A stretch of DNA of 64,000 nt from Cyanophora paradoxa (Eukaryota; Glaucocystophyceae; Cyanophorales; Cyanophoraceae), in assembly GCA_004431415.1 (NCBI GenBank), contig QPMI01000533.1, positions 1 through 64,000 on the forward strand, given 5' to 3'. Positions within the stretch are counted from its first letter, which is position 1, and each line of letters opens with the position of its first letter. Shown here in pieces: positions 45,018-55,610 of this stretch. The notes under the pieces were generated by a model. The model had not been told where the DNA came from. It saw only the letters and a program-made list of their open reading frames with translations, and did not search any database. Position numbers and translations under genes: made by a program.

Positions 45018-45791
45018 TCATTCCGTCGGCCGCCTTCTCTGCTGAATGAGGTCAGGAGGGGGGGGGGGGGGGGGGGTACGGCTCTCGTGGATGGGGAGGG
45101 GCACCGCCGAAGCGCGCGTCGGCGCATGCACTGCTCGTCCTCGCCACGGTACCCCCGAAAGCCCGTCAGCGGCGGGGCGCGAGGCGGGGGGGCTGCTGCG
45201 GGCGCGGACCCCGGGGCCCGGATCGCAGGACGACTGCAGGGGGTACAAGGGACACGCGAGACGGGTGCAGGCCCTGCAGTCCACGAGAGGCGGGGGACAA
45301 TACCACGATCGCGACCACGGCGGCGGCGGAGGGGGGGGGGGGGGGGGGGGAGGGCTAGAGGATAGGGCCCAGGCCCGCCATCGCGGGCGGGCACTCGCCC
45401 CTGCCTTCGGGCACGCCTCGCTGAGCCGCGGGCCCGCCCCGCCCGCTCCGCCCCGTCCTCTGCCCCGTCGCCGAGGCCCGGCCCGCTGCCGCCAGCTGCC
45501 GGGGCCTTGCGCCCGGCCGCAGCTTCCCAGCGCGCCCGCCGCCGCGGTCCTGAGCGAGCCCGACTGCGGCGCAGGCGGCGCAGCGTCGAGGCGGCTGCCG
45601 AGGCCCGTCCGACGGTCTGGTGCCCGTGCTGCGCGCGCAGCCGTCAGCCGCTGGCACGCACGTGCCCGTCTCAATCCGGCAGCGCGCTCCAGCTCACCGA
45701 TCGCGGCCTCTTGACCGCTGGTCCAGAGCCGCCGAGCGCCTGGCGCCGGGCGGCGACGCGATGCAGCGACTCGGCGACCCCTGCACAGCAA
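45018..45791 (-). CDS. Doubtful arginine/proline-rich open frame
   Basis: A 257-codon minus frame contains a plausible helix (SGQEAAIGELERAAGLRRAR) but is otherwise arginine, glycine and proline repeats. Three intron-like marks in the minus sense support transcription of this strand: GTACCCCC at about 45075, GTACC at 45149 and a poly-C tract at 45333-45350. No family or clean exon chain could be established, and the real exons may be in another frame. Confidence 0.2.
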   Translation of the reverse strand: MLCRGRRVAASRRRPAPGARRLWTSGQEAAIGELERAAGLRRARACQRLTAARAARAPDRRTGLGSRLDAAPPAPQSGSLRTAAAGALGSCGRAQGPGSWRQRAGPRRRGRGRGGAGGAGPRLSEACPKAGASARPRWRAWALSSSPPPPPPPPPPPPWSRSWYCPPPLVDCRACTRLACPLYPLQSSCDPGPGVRARSSPPASRPAADGLSGVPWRGRAVHAPTRASAVPLPIHESRTPPPPPPPDLIQQRRRPTE

Positions 45792-45819
45792 GAATCAGCT
45801 CGGGTTGAGCTCGAGTAAA

Positions 45820-47140
45820 ACCCGAGATAGCATCTTTGCGAATTTCCAATGCAAGAATGAGCCCGAAATACCATTTAAGCTCATCTCGGCAGGCATTTAA
45901 GCTTATTAAAGCTTATCTCGCAGGCCTGTGACCGGAGCACCCGTGCACCCGCGCCGCGCGCCCACCCGGGTGACCAGCGAGCAGCCAATCTCGATTGCAC
46001 TCACTCTCTAGCTAGCTAGCTAGCTATCAGATGCCTATGGTCTCGCTAGCTAGCTAGCTACAGCTACATCGCGCCTCGTTGACCAACTCTTCGCTAGCTC
46101 GCAGCGCCATCCGCGCAGCGCCATCGCCCACTTGTCCCAGCCGCCGGCGCCGCTCCATGTGCTCCACCACATCCGCGGCGCCTCGTTGCGCGTGCCGCGG
46201 TTGCCAGGCGCCTGCACGCGCGAAGTCAAGGCAAGGCGCGGCGCCCAAAGCTCAGCGCGGGACGGGAAGCTACAGGATGGACCGGCCTGGCGCGCTTGCT
46301 AGCAAGCATTGCGCATGCTAGCTAACGTGGCGCAGCCTGGGGCGCGCGCGTACCTGGTGCCAGAGGGACCGCGGAACGCGGAACGCAGGGAGACCACCGA
46401 GGGCTCCTGCACGGAGTAGTCAGATCACTTAGCAAATCCGATGGCAGGACGGTTTCTTGGGCACTTGTTCGAACCTGTCATCGCGTCTCGGTCCAGAGCG
46501 TCGGAATTCGCGTCTCGGTGCTCGGAAGGGTTGCTGTCCGCCCTCAAGAGCTAGTTAGCCAGCGTGGCACCGAGTGGACGGCGGGAGACCGACCGCGGCG
46601 GGTGTCCGTTAGTCCGACATGTGCGTGAACAGGACAGTCTGCGCATGAACAAGATGCAAAAGCACTAGGAATCGCGGCTCTGCGCTGCTGCTCGGGCGCT
46701 GGCCAGCCCGGTCGAGAAAGCCAGCCTGCAGTGCCGTTGACGAAGGTCTTTTGGATGTGTACCCCGGTTTGATTGCGTACCCAACTGCCGCAACTGCCGC
46801 AACTGCCGCAACCGCCGCACTACTGCACTACCACTAAATCAGCCGCGCGCAGTTGCGGGAAGCATGCAGAGCCCAAGGACACGAAGAACTGGCGCGGCGC
46901 GATATGGCGAGAGGCAACCGATACACAGCCCGAGCCGCTAGCGAGCGAAAAGCCTCGTGCGTGCAAATTCTAGTACAATGTCTCCTACGAGTCCCCAGGG
47001 CTGAGTACTCCGCGGCGCAGGGCGACTCGGCGACGCAGCGCAGATGCTGACGCGGCGCGATCCATGCGGGGACCCGCCCCTCCGGCAAGCGATATGAACA
47101 GTTCGTACCACGCTTAGACGTGTTCTCATAGACAAGTCAT
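45820..47140. other. Gene-poor stretch before the tandem arrays
   Basis: No gene is supported. It contains CTAGCTAGCTAGCTAGCTA at about 46010-46026 and again at 46044-46059, a CAACTGCCG repeat of about four units at 46785-46822, and scattered short open frames without family resemblance. Confidence 0.5.
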
Positions 47141-47149
47141 GGGGCCGCC

Positions 47150-48478
47150 GCATAGGGCCGAGGCGCGGCCAGGCGGAGCGGAGGCGCGGCGGCGCGGCTC
47201 GCCGGGCGGGGCGGAGGCGCGGCGGGCGGCGGCGAGGCTCGCCGGGCGGGGCAGAGGCGCAGCGGGCGGCTGGGCACTCTCGCCGGGCGGCGCGGGAGGT
47301 GCGGCGGGAGGCGGCGCGGCTCTCCGGGCGGGCGGAGGCGCAGCTGGCGGCGGCGAGGCTCGCCGCACGGAGCGGGAGGTGCGGCGGAGGCGCGGCGGGC
47401 GGCGGCGCGGCGGGCGGCGGCGCGGCGGGCGGCGACGAGGCTCGCCGCACGCGGCGGAGGCGCGGCGGGCGGCGGGGCATCTCGCCGGGCGGTACGCGAG
47501 GCGCAGCGAGCGGCGACGAGGCTCGCCGCACGCGGCGGAGGCGAGGCAGGCGGCGACGAGGCTCGCCGCACGCGGCGGAGGCGAGGCGGGCGGCGGGGCA
47601 TCTCGCCGGGCGGTGCGCGAGGCCCGGCGGGCGGCGACGAGGCTCGCCGCACGCGGCGGAGGCGCGGCGGGCGGCGGGGCATCTCGCCGGGCGGTGCGCG
47701 AGGCGCGGCGGGCGGCGACGAGGCTCGCCGCACGCGGCGGAGGCGCGGCGGGCGGCGGGCATCTCGCCGGGCGGTGCGCGAGGCGCGGCGGGCGGCGACG
47801 AGGCTCGCCGCACGCGGCGGAGGCGCGGCGGGCGGCGTCGAGGCTCACCGGGCGGGGCAGAGGCGAGGCGGGCGGCGGGCATCTCGGCGGGCGGCGCGGG
47901 AGGCGCGGCGGGCGGCGACGAGGCTCGCCGCACGCGGCGGAGGCGCGTCGGGCGGCGGCGAGGCTCTCTGGGCGGGGCGGAGGCGCGGCGGGCGGCGGAG
48001 CATCTCGCCGGGAGGTGCGCGAGGCCCGGCGGGCGGCGACGAGGCTCGCCGCACGCGGCGGAGGCGCGGCAGGCGGCGCGAGGCTCTCCGGGCGGGGCGG
48101 AGGCGCAGCTGGCGGCGGGGCATCTCGGCGGGCGGCGCGGGAGGCGCGGCGGGCGGCGGGGAGGCGCGGCGGGCGGCGACGAGGCTCGCCGCACGCGGCG
48201 GAGGCGCGGCGGGCGGCGACGAGGCTCTCCGGGCGGGGCGGAGGCGCGGCGGGCAGCGGGGCATCTCGGCGGGCGGCGCGGGAGGCGCGGCGGGCGGCGG
48301 GGAGGCGCGGCGGGCGGCGACGAGGCTCGCCGCACGCGGCGGAGGCGCGGCGGGCGGAGGCGCGGCGGGCCGCGGGGCATCTCGCCGGGCGGTGCGGGAG
48401 GCGCGGGCGGGCGGCGGCGAGGCTCGCCGCACGCGGCGGAGGCGCGGCGGGCGGAGGCGCGGCGGGCGGCGGCGGGCG
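47150..48478. repeat. GC-rich tandem array, about 80-bp composite period
   Basis: The phrase GGCGACGAGGCTCGCCGCA recurs at spacings of about 80-81 bases (for example near 47563, 47643, 47724, 47805) with shorter steps of about 41 bases. It is linked by GGCGCGGCGGGCGGCG and GCATCTCGCCGGGCGG phrases. Almost no stop codons occur on either strand, so frames of up to 480 codons are open on both; these are a result of composition, not genes. Confidence 0.92.
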
Positions 48479-49345
48479 GCCCCGCCTGGCTGCTGCGCCT
48501 GCCGCTTGACTGCAGGTATACGTACTTATTTATAATATCAGCTAGCTAGCTGCTAGTGGCAGCCGCGGGGCGGGGTGGGGCGGGGCGGGGCAGCCGCGGG
48601 GCGGGGCGGGGCGGCCGCGGCGCCGGCCCGGCGACTTTAGCTGCTGGGCTTCCCCGAGGCGATAGCCGCGTGAAGTCGCATGTTTTCCTTCTTTAGGACG
48701 TTTGTGCGCCCTCAGGACTCCGGGACGCGCCCCGTTCAGAGCTCCACCCGCGGCACGCGGCGAAGTACGCCTAGGTGCCCTCCGGCGGGGATCCGTTTAT
48801 CACGGCGTACCGCCGCGGCGGTCGGGCCGCGGACCTTGCTCAGCCTCAGACGGAAGGTTAACCCGCACTAGCACCGGTTTTTCACTCAAGCGTAATGGGC
48901 CGGGCCCGCGCGCACGGGGGGGAAGCCCGGAGCCTGCGGCTCGAGCTTGCCCGGCTGCTCAAAGACGCAGTACTCCCAGCAACTTCGAATTCCCGCTTTG
49001 GGATCAAGATGTACGTAGTCTAAATACTTCATTTTTATTCAAATACCAAGCTTTGCCGAACGTTCCGGACGATGAGCAGCGCTGATCGATGTTGAAGTAG
49101 AATCGAAGATAAACTTAGAGAAGTCATGTCTAGTACTCTGGTCTAAAGACTCATGTTAACTTGGATCGTCCGGAACGTTCGCGCTCGCCGCGAAAATCGG
49201 TGCACACACTCTTAAGATACTATTATTTCGGAATGTCACTCATTTATATCGAGATGAAGCTCTGCTTGCTCGCTCTGTGTCGCGATCGATCGGCGTGACC
49301 ATCAACCAAGGGGCCCCGGCGAAGGCGCGGCACCCAGGCGCGCGG
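48479..49345. other. Spacer between tandem arrays
   Basis: It begins with GGGGCGGGGC boxes (48566-48622). At 49055-49175, CGAACGTTCCGGACGAT and its exact reverse complement ATCGTCCGGAACGTTCG flank about 85 bases, a possible small inverted-repeat element. Short open frames at 48680-49085 are not supported. Confidence 0.5.
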
Positions 49346-50240
49346 CACAGGCGGCCCCGGCTCACCTTATAGAAACTGAATCCCAATGTAATAGATGTTG
49401 TTTCTCAGGGCTCGGATGCAGGCGCGGGGCCCGCCCTGGGGAGGACGGGCGTGGTTCCGGGGGCCCATCATTCTCAGGTGCCCCCCTCACTCCCTCGAGG
49501 CGATTCTTCTGTGTCGCGCCCGGCGGCCCCGGCTCACCTTATAGAAACTGAATCCCAATGTAATAGATGTTGTTTCTCAGGGCTCGGATGCAGGCGCGGG
49601 GCCCGCCCTGGGGAGGACGGGCGTGGTTCCGGGGGCCCATCATTCTCAGGTGCCCCCCTCACTCCCTCGAGGCGATTCTTCTGTGTCGCGCCCGGCGGCC
49701 CCGGCTCACCTTATAGAAACTGAATCCCAATGTAATAGATGTTGTTTCTCAGGGCTCGGATGCAGGCGCGGGGCCCGCCCTGGGGAGGACGGGCGTGGTT
49801 CCGCGGGCCCATCATTCTCAGGTGCCCCCTCACTCCCTCGAGGCGATTCTTCTGTGTCGCGCCCGGCGGCCCCGGCTCACCTTATAGAAACTGAATCCCA
49901 ATGTAATAGATGTTGTTTCTCAGGGCTCGGATGCAGGCGCGGGGCCCGCCCTGGGGAGGACGGGCGTGGTTCCGGGGGCCCATCATTCTCAGGTGCCCCC
50001 CTCACTCCCTCGAGGCGATTCTTCTGTGTCGCGCCCGGCGGCCCCGGCTCACCTTATAGAAACTGAATCCCAATGTAATAGATGTTGTTTCTCAGGGCTC
50101 GGATGCAGGCGCGGGGCCGGGCCCGCCCTGGGGAGGACGGGCGTGGTTCCGGGGGCCCATCATTCTCAGGTGCCCCCCTCACTCCCTCGAGGCGATTCTT
50201 CTGTGTACATGTCGCGCCCGGCGGCCCCGGCTCACCTTAT
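49346..50240. repeat. Tandem array of five units, period about 172 bp
   Basis: AATCCCAATGTAATAGATGT recurs about every 171-172 bases (ATAGATG at 49391, 49563, 49735, 49906, 50078). Units are nearly identical; the last has two 6-base insertions (GGGCCG near 50118 and a TACATG near 50207). Each unit contains a GGCTCACCTTATAGAAACTG phrase and a CTCACTCCCTCGAGGCGATT phrase. Confidence 0.95.
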
Positions 50241-50663
50241 ATTAGAGTAATAGTATCAGCTTCTGGAATGCCCGGATGTATTAACTTGGCCTTCGCGGCC
50301 CGCTTTATAGCTAGCTAACTGTAGTGAATTCTGGACATTGTCTTGAGATTGTGCGTATATTCCATGGGAAATGTCGACATTCGAGGAGATAATGGGAATA
50401 ATGTCAAAACCGGGGCCCCGGCTCATTTCACCAGAATTTCGCCAGAATCTTCGTGATTCTCGAGATTGTGTGCGAATTCGGGGGAAAATGTCAAAATCGG
50501 CAAACGCTTTGGCCCGGCCCCGAGTTCCAATTCTCTCCCAAAATTTTATCGCCGGCCTCGCCGAGTCGCTCGTCGCGATTTTTCGCTCTCGCTCTTCTGT
50601 ATTTTCTGTACATGTATTTCTGTAGTGTATGTGCTCGAGTGTGGTTTTCAAGAAGGACAGGGA
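50241..50663. other. Spacer between the second and third arrays
   Basis: AT-richer unique DNA with related phrases such as GGCCCCGGCTCA (about 50415) and GGCCCGGCCCCGAGTTCC (about 50511). No gene is supported. Confidence 0.5.
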
Positions 50664-51563
50664 TGCAAGGCGGGGCGCGCCGCGGCGGGGCGGGGCGGGC
50701 AGGGGCCGGCGCGGGGCGCGATCCGGCCTGCGCGCGGGCGTCAGCGCGGCTCGCGGCGGGCGGGGAGGCGGCGGGGGCGGCGCGGACCTGGCCTCAGCCC
50801 CGTCGGCGAGGCGGGGCGCGCAGCGGCGGGGCGGGGCGGGCAGGGGCCGGCGCGGGGCGCGATCCGGCCTGCGCGCGGGCGTCAGCGCGGCTCGCGGCGG
50901 GCGGGGAGGCGGCGGGGGCGGCGCGGACCTGGCCTCAGCCCGTCGGCGAGGCGGGGCGCGCAGCGGCGGGGCGGGGCGGGCAGGGGCCGGCGCGGGGCGC
51001 GATCCGGCCTGCGCGCGGGCGTCAGCGCGGCTCGCGGCGGGCGGGAGGCGGCGGGGCGGCGCGGACCTGGCCTCAGCCCCGTCGGCGAGGCGGGGCGCGC
51101 AGCGGCGGGGCGGGGCGGGCAGGGGCCGGCGCGGGGCGCGATCCGGCCTGTGCGCGGGCGTCAGCGCGGCTCGCGGCGGGCGGGAGGCGGCGGGGGCGGC
51201 GCGGACCTGGCCTCAGCCCGTCGGCGAGGCGGGGCGCGCCGCGGCGGGGCGGGGCGGGCAGGGGCCGGCGCGGGGCGCGATCCGGCCTGTGCGCGTGCGT
51301 CAGCGCGGCTCGCGGCGGGCGGGGAGGCGGTGGGGCGGCGCGGACCTGGCCGGCGCCTCAGCCCCGTCGGCGAGGCGCGCGGGGCGCGCCGCGGCGGGGC
51401 GGGGCGGGCAGGGGCCGGCGCGGGCGCGATCCGGCCTGTGCGCGGGCGTCAGCGCGCGCGGCTCGCGGCGGGCGGGAAGGCGGCGAGGGCGGCGCGAACC
51501 TGGCCTTAGCCCCGTCTGCGCGCGCGAGGCGGGGCGCGCAGCGGCAGGGCGGGGCGGGCGGGG
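50664..51563. repeat. GC-rich tandem array of about six units, period about 140 bp
   Basis: GCGCGATCCGGCCTG recurs with ATCCGG at 50721, 50862, 51002, 51141, 51281 and 51429. Each unit also carries GGCGTCAGCGCGGCTCGCGG and GCGGACCTGGCCTCAGCCC. Unit length varies by a few bases, mostly in G runs. The long open frames across it are compositional. Confidence 0.93.
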
Positions 51564-52740
51564 CATGATGTGCCTAGATAGCGCGCTATACAGCTGCAGC
51601 TGTAGGCCATCGGCTCCAGTGAGCAACTACCGCAGTATCACGAGCGAGCGCGGCTAGGCTAGGACGAAAGCACTTCTCCGAAGCTTTTGCATGTCTTCTG
51701 ACGGGCTAGCTTGCGCGGAGCGACACGTTGTAGGGCGATCGTACTCGCGCCACTGGTGCCGGTGCGCGAGGGCACAGACAACGTTGAAACTGCTTCCAGA
51801 ACATAGCTGTCGCTACGCCTCGCCTCCTACGCCTCCGCTTCTATGTCCGACGGCGCCTGCTATCTGGAGCTGATTTCGGCGGGGGATAGCTCATTTCGGC
51901 ATTCGCCGAAATCGTACCCGAAATGATTCTCGCTGTGCTGCATGCGCAGCTGAGAGCAGCCGCAGTCGCCGCGCAGCTCCTCGGCCGATCCAGCGCCCTG
52001 CTCGGCCAGAGTTCATTGTTCACCTAGCATGCACTTGCCGCCGTACGCGTCCATCGGAGCGCACGCCCCAGAACGCATATATGCATTAACCCGGATCGGA
52101 GCAGAAGCGGCAAAATCTCCTCGCACGGCCGTGCCAAGCACATGTACAGCACAGCCTAAAAAGGTTCAACGGTTCAGAGGAGGTGGGCCGGGGCGTGCAG
52201 GGGCTCGCGCCCCGGACGCGTTCAGGCGCGAGCTCGGAGGAGCCCGGCCGGCGCCGCGCGCGGCTTGTGGACTTGCGGCTTGTGGGCTTGTGGGCCTGGC
52301 CCGCCGCGGTCGCTCCAGGCCGGCGCCGCGGCCGGGCTTGGACGGCAGGAGCCTCGAGCTCGGAGCAGGTAGTTAACGTTCCGGATCCAAGTTAACGTTT
52401 AAGCTTAAGCACCAGGAGAAAGCACCAGGCCAGGCCAGTGTCACCGAGTCACATGCGCATGCGCGTCTGAGCCTCGAGCTCGGAGCTCTCGAATTTAAAT
52501 CCCAGGCTGGCAGACTGCTTCAGCAAAATTTGAAGGACATGGTAGTTACAAATTTTGCAAGTCACGATCGAGAAAAATGTACCGATCGAAGGCCTGCAAA
52601 ACAGCGCGACTGCAAGAATATAGCATGATGCAGAGTAGCAGGAAATTATACAAATAAAGCGAAGCTTAGGAAATAAACGAGGTCTCTGTAGCTATGGTAC
52701 ACCGCAGCCGGGAACCGATTCCGAAGGGCGGTCCCCCACT
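51564..52740. other. Intergenic region 3' of the reductase gene
   Basis: No exon chain is seen. GAGCCTCGAGCTCGGAG occurs at about 52349 and again at 52470. The part nearest 52740 is AT-richer (52500-52700) and probably holds the 3' untranslated region of the minus-strand reductase gene. Confidence 0.5.
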
Positions 52741-54382
52741 CTACGCGGAGATGGCAGGATAGGGGACCTGGTACACCAGGTCGGTCCCGGCGATGCCCGC
52801 GTGCAAGTTCTCAGCGGCGCATGCCGACATCTCCATGCGCGTGTCGACGGTCGCCGAGCCGATGTGCGGCCTGCGGCGCGGCGCGACGCAGAGCGTCAGA
52901 CCTCGCTTCGGGACGGCAAGGACCGGGCGCGGCACGCACAGGATCACGCAGTTGTTGAGCGTGAGGAGCTTATGGGTGGTCGGGAGGGGCTCAGGGTCGG
53001 TGACTGCGGCCGGCGGGATCAAATCATGGCCGGCGGCCGTTTCGCTCGCGGCGGGCAGAGCGAACCGTCCAGCCCGGCCGCGCCGATCACGCCCGTCGAG
53101 AGCGCCTCGTACAATGCGTCCTGATCCACGAAGCCGCCGCGCGCAGTGTTGAGGAAGATTGCGTTCCTGCGGCGGGCGCGCCGTGCCGTCAGCGAGAATT
53201 CAAATCTGCGCGGGCCCCGGGCGAAGCCGCGCACTTCTTGAACTTCGCGAACATCTCCTTGTTGAACATGCGGTACCGGTCCTTGTGGAACGGGCAGTGG
53301 AGCGTCACCTGCAAGGCAGCGGCCCGCGGTCAGCGGTGCGCTGCGCGGGCGGAGGGCACGGGCGGTCCGCGCACGATGTCGCACTGCGGGAGCATGTCGT
53401 CGAGATTCGGCACAAACGTCGCGTTCAGAGCCTTCTCGATCTCGGGGGCCACGGGGCGGTTGCCAGTGTACAGAATCTGCGCACAAGGTCAGCACGGCCG
53501 AGACCGCGCGCAGACAGAGGTAGAAAGAAGGAACCTTGCAGTCAAAGCCGCCGGCAAGGCGCTTGGCTGCGGGTGAGGACGCGGAAAAGGAGCGAAAAGG
53601 TCAGCGGCGAAGGGCGCAGGAGAGAGCGGGTGCGCACCGACGGCCTGCCCTATCCTGCCGAGCCCCAGGATGCCAACCGTCTTCCCGTACACGTCCCAGC
53701 CCGTGAGCCTGCGATAGCGCGTTCAGGGATGCGTGCGGGGCTCGGGTGACACGGCGCGGACCAGAACGGCTTCCAAGACGACCACTCGCCCGTCTTGACG
53801 GCGTTCACGCCCTCCGGGACGCGGCGCGCGACGGACATGAGGAGTGCAAGGGTAAGATCCGCGGTCGCCTGAGTCAGGATCTCCGGCGTGTAGCCGACGG
53901 CGATCTTCCGCTTGGCGCACTCCTGCATGTCGATGTGGTCGTAGCCTGCGGCGCGCGCACGCGCTCTGAGCCTCCCAACTCGCGTGCAGAGATGGTCTTA
54001 TATGCACGAACCGACGCTGAGGGTGGAGACGGCCTTGAGGGACGGACCGGCCTTATCCATGACCTCCTTGTCGATCTGGCCGCGAGCGCGGGTCAGATCG
54101 CGCGCTGGTTGAGCGATGCGCATGCAAAAATACCTTGTCGGAGAGCATGCACAAGATGCCCATGGCGCCAGGCTGCGGAGGGCGGGGCCGCCGGCGCGTA
54201 TCATCAGTGGGGAGACACTCGAAGCGCACAGCGCCCGTTCGTACCGCCCACTCAAGGAGCTTGTCCCGGGGCATAGGCTCGTCTGAATCCCACATTTTGA
54301 CATCGTATCCGACCGTCTTCAGCTTTGTGAGGGTCGACTCCGGCAGCTTGCGGGTAACAACTACGCGCGCCGAGGGCGCCAT
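52741..54382 (-). CDS. GRHPR: Glyoxylate/hydroxypyruvate reductase (D-2-hydroxyacid dehydrogenase family)
   Basis: The enzyme reduces glyoxylate and hydroxypyruvate with NAD(P)H, as in photorespiration and serine metabolism. About ten exons join cleanly: [20 protein letters not shown] with [48 protein letters not shown], then [20 protein letters not shown] with [20 protein letters not shown] and WSSWKPFW. These are followed by the nucleotide-binding motif [53 protein letters not shown] (catalytic Arg), [20 protein letters not shown] (catalytic Glu in DPEP), [20 protein letters not shown] (catalytic His in PHIGSA) and stop at 52741. WDSDEP and GYTPE are particularly close to animal GRHPR. Length is about 330 residues, as expected. 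The C-terminus ends AISA, with no obvious peroxisomal SKL signal. It is divergent from the MOCS2A gene (165 bases). Confidence 0.93.
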
Positions 54383-54547
54383 GGCTGCTGATGGAGGCGT
54401 TGTGAAGCTGGTGGCTGAACCGGCGGATAGAAAGCTTTGCGGTATGATGGCACCGCAAGCGAAGTCAATGATGTCGAGAAACGCGCACTGTACCCGGCTC
54501 GAAGTCGCCCCCGCGTGCCATCAGCTCGAAAGCGACCTCGCCTAACC
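54383..54547. promoter_or_regulatory. Divergent promoter of GRHPR and MOCS2A
   Basis: Only 165 bases separate the two start codons, so both promoters must overlap here or use parts of each other's 5' region. No TATA-like box was recognised. Confidence 0.5.
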
Positions 54548-54849
54548 ATGATCCGGCTGCGGCTTTTGTTCTTTGCGCGGAGCCGGGAGCTCGCAGGCAA
54601 GCGGCCCGCGCCCGCGCCCTGGCCCGACCCCCATGACCCGCCACCGCAGGCTGCAAGGAGACCGAGCTCGAGGTGCCCGCCGGGTCGGACAGCAGCGTGC
54701 TCTCTACGGCTATCGTGGCTGCGTTCCCGGCGCTCCGGGAGCTGCTAGGCCACTCCGTGATCTCGGTGAACCAGGAATACGTCGGCAAGCCCGTGCTGCT
54801 GCACAACAATGACGAGATCGCTGTTATTCCTCCGATATCGGGCGGCTGA
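54548..54849 (+). CDS. MOCS2A: Molybdopterin synthase sulfur carrier subunit (MoaD/MOCS2A)
   Basis: The MoaD-type ubiquitin-fold protein carries a C-terminal thiocarboxylate that donates sulfur in molybdenum cofactor synthesis. Exon 1 (54548-54596) reads MIRLRLLFFARSRELAG, the usual start of the family. Exon 2 (54650-54849) gives CKETELEVPAGSDSS, HSVISVNQEYVGKPVLLHNN and DEIAVIPPISGG, ending with the diagnostic Gly-Gly before TGA. Length is 82 residues, as typical. The 53-base intron starts GCAAGC and ends CCGCAG, so it is a GC-AG intron: no GT lies at the position needed to keep frame. The large subunit (MoaE/MOCS2B) is not in the window. Confidence 0.93.
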
Positions 54850-55610
54850 TAGCGCGTGCGACGACCTGTAGCTTCTTCCCAACCCGGCCCGTCAGCGTCC
54901 ACCAGCGCGACGCGGCCGCGACCGCCAGCGCCGCAAGCACTTCGATCCCTGCAGCAGCCTCGCTAAGGCTCAAATCGCTTAGCTATGCGCCTCGACGGCC
55001 TTCGCCGCGTGTGCGGCACTTGCAATTGTCCGGCCTAAACAAGCATATGTAAACGTTGTACACGTATCTGCAGTTGCCGCAGTGCTTCATTCGAATACGC
55101 AAAACTCAAATTCATCCCGTGAAGCTTGTACACGGCCCCAGGTTCCTGTTCGAAAGATCGGCCTAGCCTATACTAGTGGTGGGCCATCACTCATGATCAC
55201 CTCGGCCGGCGCCACAAGGCTACAATTGCAAGGCCTCGCGACCCCATGATCAAAGAAGTAACCTCGCTAGAAATATTAATGCAACTTTACACTACGGCAC
55301 TGGGCCCGCTTGGATCCGGACGGCTCATGCAGCCTGCCGCAGTGCAGCTGCACTGCGGCAGCGGTACTAGTACTAGTACTCGTGATGCCCCCTCACAGGG
55401 CCTTCGATGCCATGATGGCCATACGTGCCTCGCGCGGAAACTGGGAAAGCTCGACTCTTGCAGGTAATCGGATTCGCTAGACATGGGCTACTTACACGCT
55501 AAAAAAAGGGAAGCTATAAGCGGCAAAATTACATAGAACTAGTGCTGGACAATAAGCTAGAGCGACATGAATCGAGTGAAAGGAGAGAGAGGCGCTCGCA
55601 GGAGCCCGCC
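54850..55610. other. Intergenic region with palindromes
   Basis: No gene is seen. A perfect 28-base palindrome with half-site CTGCCGCAGTGCAG lies at 55334-55361. It is followed by GTACTAGTACTAGTAC at about 55364-55379, also a perfect palindrome. Confidence 0.6.

Noticed and set aside
46938-48549. Very long open frames on both strands (up to 480 codons)
   Set aside because: They fall in the 80-bp GC-rich tandem array. The repeat lacks stop-codon triplets, and the products are repeats of A, R, G and P without any domain.
48680-48990. Possible ribosomal or other stable RNA in a conserved-looking GC-rich patch
   Set aside because: No recognisable rRNA, 5S, SRP or snRNA signature was found.
49451-50250. 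Repeated frame beginning MVPGAHHSQVPPS
   Set aside because: It follows the 172-bp tandem unit, whose period is not a multiple of three, and the product has no protein-like features.
50453-51657. Long open frames in three forward frames
   Set aside because: They lie in the 140-bp GC-rich array and have the same compositional cause.
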